Positions 44,809 through 58,259 of a DNA stretch of 64,000 bases are shown piece by piece. The notes under the pieces were generated by a model, which made no database searches, was not told the DNA's origin, and was given only the letters and a program-made list of their open reading frames with translations. The DNA is taken from assembly GCA_036493475.1 (NCBI GenBank), contig DASXPS010000155.1:1-64000 (forward strand), read 5' to 3'. Within the stretch, counting starts at the first letter, position 1; each line of letters starts with the position of its first letter. The stretch is from Sporichthyaceae bacterium (lineage in GTDB: Bacteria; Actinomycetota; Actinomycetes; Sporichthyales; Sporichthyaceae). The translations under genes were made by a program, and so were the position numbers.

Positions 44809-46509
44809 TTAGCGGGTCGTGTGCGTCACCGAGGAGGAGTGCGGAAGCCGAATCCGCATCAGGGCGCCACCCTGGGTGGCCCGGTCCGCGGTCACCGTGC
44901 CCCCGTGCCGCTCCGTGGCCTGTCGCACGATCGCCAGGCCGAGCCCGGAGCCGGTCATCGTGCGGGCGTCCTCGGACCGGTAGAAGCGCTCGAAGACGAA
45001 CGGCAGGTCCGCCTCGGCGATACCGGGTCCCTGGTCGGCCACGCTGACCACGCCGTCGGACAACCGCACGGTGACCGTGCCACCGGCCGGGCTCCACTTG
45101 CCCGCGTTGTCCAACAGGTTCAGCACGGCGCGTTCCAGTGCGCGGGCGTCGCCGAACACCGTCCACGGTCGGGTGCGCACATCGAAGGTGACCTCCGGGG
45201 CGCGCCGACGGGCGCGTTCCACGGCGGCGGCGACCACTTCTGCCATGTCCACCGGGCGGCCCTCGGCGCGCTCCGCGTCATCGCGGGCCAGCTCGACGAG
45301 GTCGGAGACCAGCCCGGTCAGTTCCTCCACCTGGGCACGCACGTCGTCGAGCAGCTCGGCCTTGTCCTGGGCCGACAGCCCGGCCTGGTTCTGCGCCTGG
45401 GCCAGCAGGTCCAGATTCGTGCGCAGGCTGGTCAACGGGGTGCGCAGCTCGTGCCCGGCGTCAGCGACCAGTCGGCGTTGGCGATCCCGCGAGCGTTCCA
45501 CGGCCAGCAGCATCGCGTTGAAGCTGGCGCCCAGGCGGGCCAACTCGTCATCCCCGCGCACCTTGATCGGGCGCAGCTCCCCGGTTCGGGCGACGTGCTC
45601 GGCGGCCTGGGTGAGCCGGGTGACCGGGCGCAGCCCCTGCCGGGCCACCACCACGCCGGCGTAGGTGGCCAGCGCCACCCCGGCCAGACCGATCACCAGC
45701 AGCGCGGTGCCCAACTCGCGCAGTGAACGGTCGACCTCCCCGGTGGTCTGGGCGAGCACGAAGGCGGTCCGGGCGCCCTCCTCCTGGGTCTTCGGGATCG
45801 CGTAGACCCGGTAGGTGTGGCCCTTGTAATCGGTGGTGCGGATCGAGGAGCGGTAGGTGCCGTTGGCGACCTTGATCTCCTGATCGCCGATCGGGGGAGC
45901 GTCCTCCGGGCTGGCGTAGAACGGGGTGCCGTCCGGATAGACGATCGCCAGGCGAGTATCGGCCGCCGCGAAGATCCCGGACGGGAAGTGCACGTACCCG
46001 GTGAAATCGGTGGCCGGGGTCAGCTCCAGTGCCTGGGCGCGACCCATCAAGCTGCGATCGAACGAGGCGTAGAGCTGGGCCCGGATGGTGAAGAACGCGG
46101 CCAGCGACGTTACTGCCACGGTGATGCCGACCACGATGGCGACCAGCGCGGCGACCCGGACCTGCAGCGACAGATTGTTGAACCGGGTGGCCAGCAGGTG
46201 GAAGAACGTGGTGCGACGGCGGACCTTGACGGGGACGGGGGCCGGCACCGGCGCCGGGCTCGGGATGAGCGCCGCGATGTCGCGCAGGTCAGCCGGTGCG
46301 TCATCGCCGACCAGGGCGTCCCAGATCGCGCGTTCGGGTAGCTGCGGTTCGGTCGGCGGACGTGGTTGGACCTTGATCCGCGGCACCGCGACCGGGCGGC
46401 GCAACCAGTCCGGGGGCGTGCGGACGCCACCCTCGGGAGTGGTTCCGATGGTGGTCTCGGACGCCGGCCCCACCGTGTCACGGGGCGTGCCGGGGTCCGG
46501 CGGTGTCAC
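44809..46509 (-). CDS. MprB-like sensor histidine kinase
   Basis: 566 residues. Membrane helices at about 117-141 and 268-288 bracket an extracellular sensor domain; then HAMP, phosphoacceptor H353 in [15 protein letters not shown]-box [10 protein letters not shown], and ATP-lid [18 protein letters not shown] with GSGLGLAIV. The cytoplasmic N-terminus is about 115 residues and Pro-rich ([11 protein letters not shown]), longer than in typical MprB. Overlaps the response regulator gene by 4 nt and precedes htrA by 26 nt, so it likely senses envelope stress and controls htrA. Confidence 0.92.
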   Translation of the reverse strand: MTPPDPGTPRDTVGPASETTIGTTPEGGVRTPPDWLRRPVAVPRIKVQPRPPTEPQLPERAIWDALVGDDAPADLRDIAALIPSPAPVPAPVPVKVRRRTTFFHLLATRFNNLSLQVRVAALVAIVVGITVAVTSLAAFFTIRAQLYASFDRSLMGRAQALELTPATDFTGYVHFPSGIFAAADTRLAIVYPDGTPFYASPEDAPPIGDQEIKVANGTYRSSIRTTDYKGHTYRVYAIPKTQEEGARTAFVLAQTTGEVDRSLRELGTALLVIGLAGVALATYAGVVVARQGLRPVTRLTQAAEHVARTGELRPIKVRGDDELARLGASFNAMLLAVERSRDRQRRLVADAGHELRTPLTSLRTNLDLLAQAQNQAGLSAQDKAELLDDVRAQVEELTGLVSDLVELARDDAERAEGRPVDMAEVVAAAVERARRRAPEVTFDVRTRPWTVFGDARALERAVLNLLDNAGKWSPAGGTVTVRLSDGVVSVADQGPGIAEADLPFVFERFYRSEDARTMTGSGLGLAIVRQATERHGGTVTADRATQGGALMRIRLPHSSSVTHTTR

Positions 46510-47195
46510 GGAGGCGTCTCGCGGAGCACGTAGCCCACGCCCCGCACGGTGTGCACCAGGCGCGCACCGCCCTCGGCCTCGGTCTTACGGCGCAGGTATC
46601 CGACGTAGACCTCGAGGGAGTTGGCGGTGGTCGGGAAGTCGAAGCCCCAGACCTCCTCGAGGATGCGCTCCCGGCTGAGCACCTGGCGCGGGTGGCGAAG
46701 GAACAGTTCGAGCAGCGCGAATTCGGTGCGGGTCAGCCTGAGGTCGTGCTGTCCGCGGCTCACCTCACGGGTGGAGGTGTGCATGGACAGGTCGGCGAAG
46801 GTGAGCAGGCCGGCGGTGTCTTCGTCGTTGTCGTTGGCCGAGCGGCGCAGCAGCGCGCGCAGCCGGGCCAGCAGTTCCTCCAGCGCGAACGGCTTGGGCA
46901 GGTAGTCATCGGCGCCCGCATCCAGCCCGGCCACCCGATCGGCCACCGCGTCGCGCGCGGTCAGCACCAGGATCGGCACATCGTCGCCGGTGGCGCGCAG
47001 CGCGCGGCAGGTCTCCAGCCCGCCCATCCGCGGCATCATCACGTCCAGGATCAAAGCGTCCGGACGGCTGGCGGTGATCTGTCCGAGCGCGGCGGCCCCG
47101 TCGGCCGCGAGGTCCACCTCGTAGCCGTTGAAGGTCAGCGAGCGTCGCAGCGACTCACGCACCGCCCGGTCGTCGTCGACCACCAGAATCCGCAT
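46506..47195 (-). CDS. MprA-like OmpR-family response regulator
   Basis: 229 residues. Receiver domain with acidic D7/D8 and phosphoacceptor D51 in [16 protein letters not shown] of LVLTARDA and [14 protein letters not shown]; OmpR-type winged helix with [31 protein letters not shown] and [10 protein letters not shown]...GVGYVLR. Partner of the overlapping kinase gene. ATG 47195 lies only 4 nt after the dinB stop, so the polymerase, regulator, kinase and protease genes could be co-transcribed. Confidence 0.93.
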   Translation of the reverse strand: MRILVVDDDRAVRESLRRSLTFNGYEVDLAADGAAALGQITASRPDALILDVMMPRMGGLETCRALRATGDDVPILVLTARDAVADRVAGLDAGADDYLPKPFALEELLARLRALLRRSANDNDEDTAGLLTFADLSMHTSTREVSRGQHDLRLTRTEFALLELFLRHPRQVLSRERILEEVWGFDFPTTANSLEVYVGYLRRKTEAEGGARLVHTVRGVGYVLRETPP

Positions 47196-47199
47196 GGCA

Positions 47200-48552
47200 T
47201 CAGTGTGCCTCAGATGTTGCAGCTTGCTCAGGTTCGTCCGCGGGTGAGCCGCAGGTCAGCGCCGGGTCGTCCGCGGCGAAGGTGCGCACCGGGCCGGGGA
47301 CGGGGGAGTCGCGGGTCTCGAACCGGACGGTGACCCGGCCCAGGCCCGCGCCCCATACCCAGCCGGGGCCGTGCTCGGCGTGCCGGACGTCCTGACCGGC
47401 CCGCCAGGCCCGCCGGCCGGTCGCTGCGGCGGGTTCCGGGTCGACCCGCGGCTCCGGCTCGGGCTCGGTGGCCTCGAAGAGGTCCTGCTGGGTCCAGTCG
47501 GTCAGCCCGGCCGCGCCGACGCCGAGCAACCGAATGCCGTCGGTGGTGTCCACCTCGGCGAACAGTCGACGAGCGGTGGCGCCCAACGTGCGCACGTCAT
47601 CGGAGGGGCCGGCCAGCGTCGCGGAGCGGGAGATGGTGGTGAAATCGGGATGGCGCACCTTGATGGTCACCGTGCGTCCCGACAGCCCCGTCTCCCGTAA
47701 CCGGGCGGCCACCCGGGCCGCCATCCGGTCCAGCACCTCCAACAGCGCGGCGCGGTCGATCACGTCGCGCTCGAAGGTGTCCTCCACGCTGATCGACTTG
47801 GACTCCCGGTTGGCGGTCACCGGCCGGTCGTCCTCGGCGCGGGCCAGCCGGGTGAGCAACCGGCCGTGTGCCCGCCCGAGCAGGCCGATCAGTTCCTCCT
47901 CGGTGACCGCGGTGAGTTCGGCGACGGTGTGCACCCCGAGGCCGCGCAACCGTTGCGCGGTGGCCGGTCCGACCGTCCACAAGCGCGAGACCGGCATCGG
48001 GTCGAGCAGGGCGCGCTCGGTACCGGGCTCGACCACCCGCAGGCCGTCGGGCTTGTCCAGGTCGGAGGCGATCTTGGCGATCAGTTTCGAGGTGCCCGCG
48101 CCCACCGAGGCGCGCAGGCCGGTGGCGGCGTGGACGTCGGCCTTGAGCTGCGCGGCCAGCTTGCGCACCGCGGCGCTGTCCTGGACATCGCAGCGCCCGG
48201 CCAGGTCCACGAACGATTCGTCCAGCGAGATCGGTTCGGTGATCGGGCTCAGCTCGTGCAGCACGTCCATGACGATGATGCTGGCCGCGCGGTAGGCATC
48301 GAACCGGCCGGCCAGGAACGCGGCGTGCGGACACAACGCGCGCGCCTGGCTCATCGGCATCGCCGATCCAACCCCGAACGCGCGCGCCTCATAGGACGCG
48401 GTGGCCACCACACCACGCGGGCCCAGGCCGCCGACGATCACCGGCTTCCCGCGCAACGACGGCTTGTCGCGCTGCTCGACCGCCGCGTAGAACGCGTCCA
48501 GGTCGAGGTGCAGCACGGTCGGCGCAGCCCGCATCCGCCCATGCTGACGCAT
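47200..48552 (-). CDS. dinB: DNA polymerase IV (Y family)
   Basis: 450 residues. Seen: [15 protein letters not shown] (first metal Asp and steric Phe-Tyr), [17 protein letters not shown], the [12 protein letters not shown] metal site, the thumb HhH segment [15 protein letters not shown], and a little-finger domain. The C-terminus has a poorly conserved tail of about 80 residues. ATG 48552 and ATG 48534 are both possible; neither has a good ribosome site. Translesion polymerase; I found no LexA or RecA-NDp motif in front of it. Confidence 0.93.
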   Translation of the reverse strand: MRQHGRMRAAPTVLHLDLDAFYAAVEQRDKPSLRGKPVIVGGLGPRGVVATASYEARAFGVGSAMPMSQARALCPHAAFLAGRFDAYRAASIIVMDVLHELSPITEPISLDESFVDLAGRCDVQDSAAVRKLAAQLKADVHAATGLRASVGAGTSKLIAKIASDLDKPDGLRVVEPGTERALLDPMPVSRLWTVGPATAQRLRGLGVHTVAELTAVTEEELIGLLGRAHGRLLTRLARAEDDRPVTANRESKSISVEDTFERDVIDRAALLEVLDRMAARVAARLRETGLSGRTVTIKVRHPDFTTISRSATLAGPSDDVRTLGATARRLFAEVDTTDGIRLLGVGAAGLTDWTQQDLFEATEPEPEPRVDPEPAAATGRRAWRAGQDVRHAEHGPGWVWGAGLGRVTVRFETRDSPVPGPVRTFAADDPALTCGSPADEPEQAATSEAH

Positions 48553-48641
48553 GCCGTGCCGAACTCACCCGAGTGTGTAGTTGCGCAGGCTTTCGGCCGC
48601 CCTACGGATGCACGACTCCACTCTCGGGGGAGTTGCGCAGC

Positions 48642-49082
48642 TCAGATGTGCACGGTGACCGGGTCGGAGGTGGCGCCGGTCTTCTCGTCGCGAACCCGGA
48701 ACACGTTGTCCCCGGACCGGGAGGTCTGCAGCCACACCGAGTACGAGCCGCCCTTGCCGGCCGTGGTGCCCGCCGGGAAGTCGGCCCAATTGCGGCCCTG
48801 CTTGCGTTGCACGGTCAACTTGTTCCCGGAGGATGACCCGGCGGCCACGCCGGAGATGACGATCCGGCCGGTGTCGTCCCTGGTCGCGCTGGCGGTGAAC
48901 CGGCCCGCGGGAGGTTTGCTGGGGGTGGGCGTGGGAGTGGACTGGTCCACGGCCGGCGTGCTGGCGATGCTGCTCGCGGTGGCGCTGTGGTGGTGGCTGA
49001 GTACGCCACTGCCGCCGGCCACAACTGCCGCCATGAACAACACGGCCATCCCGGCCGCGACGTGCCTGGGTTGCAGGGGCAT
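48642..49082 (-). CDS. secreted or membrane-anchored small protein
   Basis: 146 residues. N-terminal hydrophobic segment (about 10-27, MAVLFMAAVVAGGSG), a Ser/Thr/Pro linker (STPTPTPSKPPAG) and a C-terminal beta-rich module (GRIVISGVAAGSSSGNKLTVQRKQ, GSYSVWLQTSRSGDNVFRVRD) that looks like a bacterial surface beta-sandwich. No lipobox. AGGAG 6 nt before ATG 49082 decides the start; the longer frame is rejected. Function unknown. Confidence 0.75.
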   Translation of the reverse strand: MPLQPRHVAAGMAVLFMAAVVAGGSGVLSHHHSATASSIASTPAVDQSTPTPTPSKPPAGRFTASATRDDTGRIVISGVAAGSSSGNKLTVQRKQGRNWADFPAGTTAGKGGSYSVWLQTSRSGDNVFRVRDEKTGATSDPVTVHI

Positions 49083-49206
49083 GGGGAACTCCTCGCGTGA
49101 CACCGCCGCTCGAAACGGCGATCCGGCTACACCCGGCTCTGCCCCAGTGAAGGCCGGAGCACACACGGTAAAGCAGGTCCGGCACCGATGTGAAACGCCG
49201 GGACGG

Positions 49207-52785
<3,579 letters not shown>

Positions 52786-52902
52786 CAGAACTCCCGATCA
52801 CCACACGTCACAACTATCCCGCGAGCCTCCACGGGTTTGACCCGTCCCATGGGTAACTTCGGGCTCACGTCGCGGCTCACGCCGAAAGGTGACCCCACTG
52901 CC

Positions 52903-53910
52903 ATGATCGAGGCACGCAACCTCACCCAGAGCTACGGCTCGACCCTTGCCGTCGACCACCTCTCCTTCGAGGTCCATCCCGGCCACGTCACGGGCTTCCT
53001 GGGCCCGGCGGGTGCCGGGAAGTCCACCACGATCCGCCTCATGCTGGGGCTGGAGTCCGGCGGTGGTCGCACGTTGTTCGACGGGGTGCCCTATCGACGG
53101 TTGCGCTACCCGATGCGCGAGGTGGGCGCCGTCGGGGACGTGCGGGCCTTCCACCCCGGACGCCGGGCACACAGTCACCTGATGATGCTGGCCGCCTCGC
53201 AGGGCATCCGCCGGGCTCGGGTGGACGAGGTCATCGACTGGGTCGGCCTGGGCGCGGTGGCCCGGCGTCGGCCGCGTTCCTACTCCCAGGGCATGGGCCA
53301 GCGCCTGGCGCTGGCCGGGGCGCTGCTGGGTGACCCGAAGGTGCTGATCCTGGACGAACCCGCGAACGGGCTCGACCCGGCCGGCGCCCGCTGGTTGCGC
53401 GGGTTCCTGCGGGCCTTTGCTGCGGAGGGCCGCGCTGTGTTCGTCTCCGGTGAGCGGGCAGACGAACTCGCCCAGGTGGCCGACCAGCTGATCGTGATCG
53501 AACGCGGTCGGCTGGTCGCCGCCGAACCCGCCGCGCTCTACAGCGGTCGCGGCTCGGCCGCCGAGCAGGTGCTGGTGCGCACGCCGCACCTGGAGCGGCT
53601 GAGCCGGCTGCTCGCCGGACACGGCGGGACGGTCAGCCGCGCCGAGGACCACCAACTCGCGGTGCGCGGCCTGGACCGGGCCACGGTCGGTGACCTGGCC
53701 TTCCGCGACGGCATCGTGCTGCACGAACTGCGCATCGGCATCGCGGTCACCGAGCCTGCGGAGGACGACACGCCCACCGCGACGTACATCCCGCCGCAGC
53801 CGCAGCCGCACCGCGCCCGTCGTCGACACGCGGCCGGGGAGCTGAAGGACGACGACACCCAGGCCTTCGAGATGGAATCCGTGCTCGCCGGGATCGAGGG
53901 GGGACGCTGA
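52903..53910 (+). CDS. ABC transporter ATP-binding protein
   Basis: 335 residues. Walker A GPAGAGKST, signature SYSQGMGQRLALAGALLG (variant of LSGGQ), Walker B VLILDEPANGLDP. Longer than usual ABC-2 ATPases: about 90 extra residues at the C-terminus end in a basic and acidic tail (HRARRRHAAGELKDDD). AAAGG before ATG 52903 and the family N-terminus set the start. Stop overlaps the permease ATG (TGATG). Confidence 0.9.
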   Translation: MIEARNLTQSYGSTLAVDHLSFEVHPGHVTGFLGPAGAGKSTTIRLMLGLESGGGRTLFDGVPYRRLRYPMREVGAVGDVRAFHPGRRAHSHLMMLAASQGIRRARVDEVIDWVGLGAVARRRPRSYSQGMGQRLALAGALLGDPKVLILDEPANGLDPAGARWLRGFLRAFAAEGRAVFVSGERADELAQVADQLIVIERGRLVAAEPAALYSGRGSAAEQVLVRTPHLERLSRLLAGHGGTVSRAEDHQLAVRGLDRATVGDLAFRDGIVLHELRIGIAVTEPAEDDTPTATYIPPQPQPHRARRRHAAGELKDDDTQAFEMESVLAGIEGGR

Positions 53911-54722
53911 TGTCGACCGGATTGTCCGGCGCGCTGCGCTACGAGTGGATCCGACTGCGTTCGCTGCGTACCACGTGGTTGCTGCTGTGCGCGGCGATGG
54001 TCAGCAACGGGCTGATCGCGCTGGCGGTGACCACGGACATGCACAACGGCACCCGGTCACCGGCTGACCCGGAGAACATCATCTCGGTGCTCACCGGTGC
54101 CTCCGGGGTAGCACCCGCCTCGATCACCGCGCTGCTGGCCGGCGTGCTCGGCGCGCTCGCCGGTGGGCAGGACTACCGACACCGCACCATGCACGCCACG
54201 TTGCTGGCGGTGCCGCGGCGCGGCGTGCTGTTCAGCGCCAAGCTCACCGTGGTGACCACCTGGGCGGTGCTGTTCGCCGGCGCCTCGTTCGGCACCTCCT
54301 ACGCGGTGGCCGTCGTCCGCCTGGGGCAGAACTGGGCGAGCACCTCGCTGTCCGACCCCTCGGTGCACCGCCCGTTACTCGGCTACCTCGCACTGACCGT
54401 GCTCACCGCATGGTTGGGCGCCGGGCTGGCCGGCATCTTCCGTCGGGTCTCGGCCGCCGCGTTCGTGCTGGTCGCGCTGCCGCTGCTGGTGGAGCCGGGC
54501 GTGATCTGGCTGCTGCGGCGGCACACCGGCTCCTGGGTGGACACCCTCGCCGACCACCTGCCGTTCACCGCGGGCCAGCAGATGATCAACCTGCCGGGCG
54601 GTGACGGGCCCGGTAACAACCTGGTGGTGCTGGGCGCGGTGGCCGGCGGGCTCACCTTCCTGGCCCTGGTCGCCGCGGCCACCGCGCTGTCCGGCGCAAT
54701 GTTGATCTCCCGGGACTCCTGA
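53910..54722 (+). CDS. ABC-2 type permease
   Basis: 270 residues, about six membrane helices (LRTTWLLLCAAMVSNGLIALAV, ASITALLAGVLGALAGG, LVVLGAVAGGLTFLALVAA). N-terminal LRYEWIRLRSLRTTW is typical of actinobacterial ABC-2 permeases of the ABC-2 membrane 2 type. Overlaps the ATPase gene by one base. Substrate unknown. Confidence 0.85.
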   Translation: MSTGLSGALRYEWIRLRSLRTTWLLLCAAMVSNGLIALAVTTDMHNGTRSPADPENIISVLTGASGVAPASITALLAGVLGALAGGQDYRHRTMHATLLAVPRRGVLFSAKLTVVTTWAVLFAGASFGTSYAVAVVRLGQNWASTSLSDPSVHRPLLGYLALTVLTAWLGAGLAGIFRRVSAAAFVLVALPLLVEPGVIWLLRRHTGSWVDTLADHLPFTAGQQMINLPGGDGPGNNLVVLGAVAGGLTFLALVAAATALSGAMLISRDS

Positions 54723-54743
54723 CGCTGGGAGCGGTTCCCCTTG

Positions 54744-54788
54744 ACTTTGCAGCGCAAAGTTGAGTACCTTCACTTTGTGCGGCAAAGT
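54744..54788 (+). promoter_or_regulatory. twin palindromic operators over a promoter
   Basis: ACTTTG-CAGCG-CAAAGT (54744-54760) and ACTTTG-TGCGG-CAAAGT (54772-54788), two perfect ACTTTG-N5-CAAAGT palindromes with centres 28 bp apart. TTGACT (54741-54746) and GTACCT (54764-54769) with a 17-nt spacer are a plausible -35/-10, so the sites cover the promoter. The HTH gene at 55457 is the likely repressor. Confidence 0.75.
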
Positions 54789-54803
54789 CGAAGGCAGGGT
54801 GGG

Positions 54804-55460
54804 ATGAACGGGAAACGCGACACCAGCGACGCCGGGACAGCAGAAGAAGGCGTTCGGCTCGATCCCCGGCAGGCGGCGCTGCTGGTTGAGCAGGCCAAAC
54901 GGCAGGCACGGCGCCAGTTCGAGCCCTACCCGCCGTGGCTCTTGGTGATCCGGGCCGTATTGGCCTTGATCGCCTACGGCGCGCTCTGGTTGTCCGTGCG
55001 CGGGCAGCATCCCTATGCGCATCCACCCGCCGCACTGATCCCGGTCGGTGTTGGGATCGGCCTGATCAACGTGATCGCGACAGTGGCGGTGGGGAAGCGC
55101 GCGACCAGTGGGATCAGTGGGCGATCCCGATTTCGGTCGGGTCAGATCGGTCTCGCGGCGTTCGTCTGGCTCGCCGTGTTCGTGGCCATGGCACCGATGG
55201 CCGATGCCGGAGTGAGCGACCGGATCGTCTATGGGCTGTATCCGGCTACCGCGCCACTCATCGTCGCAGGCGTGATTTGGGCGGGGATCACGGCGGCACG
55301 GGCGGACTGGCGCGCCTGCGTCGGCGGACTCGCCGCAGCAGCCGTTGGCGCTGTGGCTTGGCTCGCGGGACCGGCAGGAGCGTGGGCAATCGTCGGCGTC
55401 GGTCTATGCCTCGTACTCTTGGAGCGCGCTGCCGAGCTTTCTTGGCGGCAGCACGTATGA
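54804..55460 (+). CDS. hypothetical membrane protein, partner of HTH regulator
   Basis: 218 residues with a soluble acidic N-terminus (about 50) and five or six membrane helices (for example LLVIRAVLALIAYGALWLSV, ALIPVGVGIGLINVIA, IGLAAFVWLAVFVAMA, LYPATAPLIVAGVIWAGI). Family not recognised; similar membrane protein/HTH pairs occur in actinobacteria. The stop overlaps the HTH ATG (ATGA). GGCAGGGTGGG precedes ATG 54804. Probably repressed through the twin operators. Confidence 0.75.
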   Translation: MNGKRDTSDAGTAEEGVRLDPRQAALLVEQAKRQARRQFEPYPPWLLVIRAVLALIAYGALWLSVRGQHPYAHPPAALIPVGVGIGLINVIATVAVGKRATSGISGRSRFRSGQIGLAAFVWLAVFVAMAPMADAGVSDRIVYGLYPATAPLIVAGVIWAGITAARADWRACVGGLAAAAVGAVAWLAGPAGAWAIVGVGLCLVLLERAAELSWRQHV

Positions 55461-55768
55461 CGTCCGCCTTGATGGACGACGGGCTCGACCCGCTGATCCA
55501 CGTCCCGGCGCGGCTGCGGATCCTCGTGACGCTGGCGGCGCTGCCCGACGGCGACGCGCTCTCCTTCACCCGCCTGCAGGACATGATCGGGCTGACACCA
55601 GGCAACCTGATCACTCATCTGCGCAAGCTCGAGGACGCCGGCTACCTGCGCACCGACAAGGCGGGGAACGGGGCCGCATCGCGCACCGCGGTGGCCCTGA
55701 CCAGCTCAGGCCGCGCAGCTCTCGACGCATACACCCAGGCCCTACGCTCCCTGCTCGACGGGTTGTAG
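55457..55768 (+). CDS. winged-helix regulator (HTH_34/MarR-like)
   Basis: 103 residues: VPARLRILVTLAALPDGDALSFTRLQDMIGLT, then TPGNLITHLRKLEDAGYLRTDKAGNGA with the recognition helix and wing, then LTSSGRAALDAYTQ. Matches the small 'winged helix DNA-binding' family PF13601. Overlaps the membrane-protein gene by 4 nt, so the pair shares a promoter and the regulator probably autoregulates. Confidence 0.85.
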   Translation: MTSALMDDGLDPLIHVPARLRILVTLAALPDGDALSFTRLQDMIGLTPGNLITHLRKLEDAGYLRTDKAGNGAASRTAVALTSSGRAALDAYTQALRSLLDGL

Positions 55769-55829
55769 ACCGGTCTTGACGACTTCGCGCGGCTGCGGCT
55801 GGTCGCAGCGCGCGTGGGAGCATGCGGCC

Positions 55830-56393
55830 ATGGGCTTCCACATCACCAACGACCCGGCTGCGGACGTCGTACTCGATGAGCACCCACTCGCGGTCGTCAT
55901 CGGTATGCAGCTTGACCAGCAATATCCGATCGAGCACGCCTTCCGGGGCGGGGCGAAGATTCTGAGCCGGTTCGGCTCGCTGGACCCGGCCGCCATCGCC
56001 ACTGCCGACCCGGACACGTTCAAGGCGCTGTGCAGCACGCCGCCGGCCATCCACCGGTTCCCCGGCGCCAAGGCCGCACAGGTGCAGGCACTGGCCCGGT
56101 TGGTGGACTCGATATACGACGGCGACGTGACCCGGATCTGGACACAGGCCAAGACCGGCACGGAGCTGCACAAACGTCTGAAGGAGCTGCCCGGCTTCGG
56201 GGACCAGACGGCGCGCATCCTGCTCGCCCTGCTGGCCAAGCAGATGGGCGTACAGCCGACCGGCTGGAAGGCGGCGGCCGGGGATTACGCCCTGAAGGGC
56301 TATCGCTCAGTGGCGGACGTCACCGGTCCAGAGGCGCTGGTCAGGGTGCGCGAATTCAAGAAGCTGAAGAAAGCGAAGGCCGCGGCGGGCTGA
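55830..56393 (+). CDS. HhH-GPD-type base-excision repair protein
   Basis: 187 residues. The motif VIGMQLDQQYPIEHAFRG and the later LPGFGDQTARILLALLAKQ (helix-hairpin-helix-like) match the actinobacterial HhH-GPD protein family. Shorter than AlkA or Nth, with no Cys cluster visible. By family it is a DNA glycosylase-like repair protein; its exact lesion is unknown. ATG 55830 has GGGAG 9 nt upstream. No LexA or RecA-NDp motif precedes it. Confidence 0.8.
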   Translation: MGFHITNDPAADVVLDEHPLAVVIGMQLDQQYPIEHAFRGGAKILSRFGSLDPAAIATADPDTFKALCSTPPAIHRFPGAKAAQVQALARLVDSIYDGDVTRIWTQAKTGTELHKRLKELPGFGDQTARILLALLAKQMGVQPTGWKAAAGDYALKGYRSVADVTGPEALVRVREFKKLKKAKAAAG

Positions 56394-56600
56394 CCGGACG
56401 GCTCGGTCGACAGCTGGACCGGGCCCGACGTTTGACTGGCCGGCCGATGTGCGACCATCGGCAGTCGTCTGACGCCCCGGACGTCTGAGCGCCGACGCGC
56501 CTGGCAGCACGTCCGCGAAACGCGTGCCAAAATGATGGGTCAGCCAACAACGGCGCTGTCGCGGTCGTGCCGGGGTCAACCGAAGTCGAGAGGTAACGCG

Positions 56601-58058
56601 TTGTCGGCCAGGAAGTCCCCCCTTGCCCGGGAAACCGTCGCGTCCGACGAGACCGTGACCCGGTCCGGACGGACCGTGGCGGCGCGGGCCGCCACCGCGC
56701 GCGCCACCACCACCGAGGTCGTGGAGAAGAAGCCAACGACCAGGTCCCGGGCCGCTGCGGCCGAGGATGAGCCGGCGCCCACCAAGCGCGCGAGCCGGGC
56801 TCGCAAGGTGAACGAGGGCACGGATGCGGTGGTCGAGGAGACCGCGCGTCCGGCCACCCGTCGGGCGCCCGCGAAGACCGCGGCCGCCAAGGCCGCGCCC
56901 GCCGACAAGGGCGCGGAAGCCCCCGCGGACGCCCCGGCCCGCCCGGCCCGCAAGGGCGCGGCCGCCAAGGCCGCGGCGGCCGAGGCGCCCGCCGCCGCCG
57001 TCCCGGACAACGGCGAGGCCGCGGCGGCGACCGAGGTCGAGGTGGAGGTCGAGGTAGAACCGGCCGGCGAGGAGCTCGAGGCCGAGGAGTTCGTACTCTC
57101 CGACGACGACGATGCCGACGAGCCCGCCGCACAGGTCGCGCAGGCAGGTGCCACCGCCGACCCGGTCAAGGACTACCTCAAGCAGATCGGCAAGGTCCCG
57201 CTGCTCAACGCCGAGCAGGAGGTCGAGCTCGCCAAGCGCATCGAGGCCGGGCTGTTCGGCGAGGAGAAGCTGAACTCCGACGAGAAGCTCACTCCCAAGC
57301 TGATGCGGGAGCTGCAGATCATCGCCGAGGACGGCCGGCGGGCGAAGAACCACCTGCTGGAGGCGAACCTTCGCCTGGTCGTGTCCCTGGCCAAGCGCTA
57401 CACCGGCCGCGGCATGTTGTTCCTGGACCTGATCCAGGAGGGCAACCTCGGCCTGATCCGCGCGGTGGAGAAGTTCGACTACACCAAGGGCTACAAGTTC
57501 TCCACCTACGCGACGTGGTGGATCCGCCAGGCCATCACCCGGGCCATGGCCGACCAGGCGCGCACCATCCGTATCCCGGTGCACATGGTCGAGGTCATCA
57601 ACAAACTCGCCCGGGTCCAACGGCAGATGCTGCAGGACCTGGGCCGCGAGCCCACCCCGGAGGAGCTGGCCAAGGAACTGGACATGACCCCGGAGAAGGT
57701 CATCGAGGTCCAGAAGTACGGCCGCGAGCCGATCTCGTTGCACACCCCGCTGGGCGAGGACGGCGACTCCGAATTCGGTGACCTGATCGAGGACTCCGAG
57801 GCGATCGTGCCCGCCGACGCGGTGTCGTTCACGCTGCTGCAGGAGCAGTTGCACTCAGTGCTCGACACGCTGTCGGAACGCGAGGCCGGCGTGGTCTCCA
57901 TGCGCTTCGGTCTGACGGATGGTCAGCCCAAGACGCTGGACGAGATCGGCAAGGTCTACGGCGTGACCCGGGAGCGCATCCGGCAGATCGAGTCCAAGAC
58001 GATGTCGAAGCTACGACACCCGTCCCGCTCGCAGGTGCTGCGCGACTACTTGGACTGA
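56601..58058 (+). CDS. sigA: primary sigma factor (SigA/HrdB)
   Basis: 485 residues from TTG 56601. A long Ala/Lys/Pro/Glu-rich N-terminus (about 190) precedes region 1.2 ([16 protein letters not shown]), region 2 ([17 protein letters not shown], then [20 protein letters not shown] for -10 recognition), region 3 ([20 protein letters not shown]) and region 4 ([19 protein letters not shown] for -35 recognition). GAGAGG 7 nt upstream supports the TTG; an ATG at 56532 would extend it by 23 residues. TTGACT at 56432-56437 is a weak -35 candidate. This is the housekeeping sigma factor. Its last 13 nt overlap a small minus-strand ORF. Confidence 0.95.
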   Translation: MSARKSPLARETVASDETVTRSGRTVAARAATARATTTEVVEKKPTTRSRAAAAEDEPAPTKRASRARKVNEGTDAVVEETARPATRRAPAKTAAAKAAPADKGAEAPADAPARPARKGAAAKAAAAEAPAAAVPDNGEAAAATEVEVEVEVEPAGEELEAEEFVLSDDDDADEPAAQVAQAGATADPVKDYLKQIGKVPLLNAEQEVELAKRIEAGLFGEEKLNSDEKLTPKLMRELQIIAEDGRRAKNHLLEANLRLVVSLAKRYTGRGMLFLDLIQEGNLGLIRAVEKFDYTKGYKFSTYATWWIRQAITRAMADQARTIRIPVHMVEVINKLARVQRQMLQDLGREPTPEELAKELDMTPEKVIEVQKYGREPISLHTPLGEDGDSEFGDLIEDSEAIVPADAVSFTLLQEQLHSVLDTLSEREAGVVSMRFGLTDGQPKTLDEIGKVYGVTRERIRQIESKTMSKLRHPSRSQVLRDYLD

Positions 58059-58198
58059 GCCCCGGTCGGCGCCTCGACCCCGTCGGTGTGCGGCTCCCAG
58101 TGGGTCGCTGAGTAGCTGACCATGCCGGCGAAACCGACCAGGGCGCCGATCAGTGACAGCCGTACCGCCAGTTGGGCGATGAACGAGCGCAACGTCAC
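58046..58198 (-). CDS. small single-pass membrane protein (50 aa), too short for most callers
   Basis: GTG 58198 to TAG 58048-58046, 50 codons. It reads as [16 protein letters not shown], a hydrophobic run through about residue 26, then [13 protein letters not shown] and a hydrophilic tail. One membrane helix with positive-inside arginines before it. Convergent with sigA, overlapping its 3' end by 13 nt. No clear ribosome site. Composition fits a real gene, but homologues cannot be checked here. Confidence 0.5.
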   Translation of the reverse strand: MTLRSFIAQLAVRLSLIGALVGFAGMVSYSATHWEPHTDGVEAPTGAQSK

Positions 58199-58259
58199 AT
58201 CCGGTCAGACGTGGACCCGGCGCTGCCGGTTTCGTCCCCTCGGACGGTTGCGCATCATC

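Noticed and set aside
48553-48660. LexA or RecA-NDp motif before dinB
   Set aside because: Searched both strands by eye; no match near the consensus.
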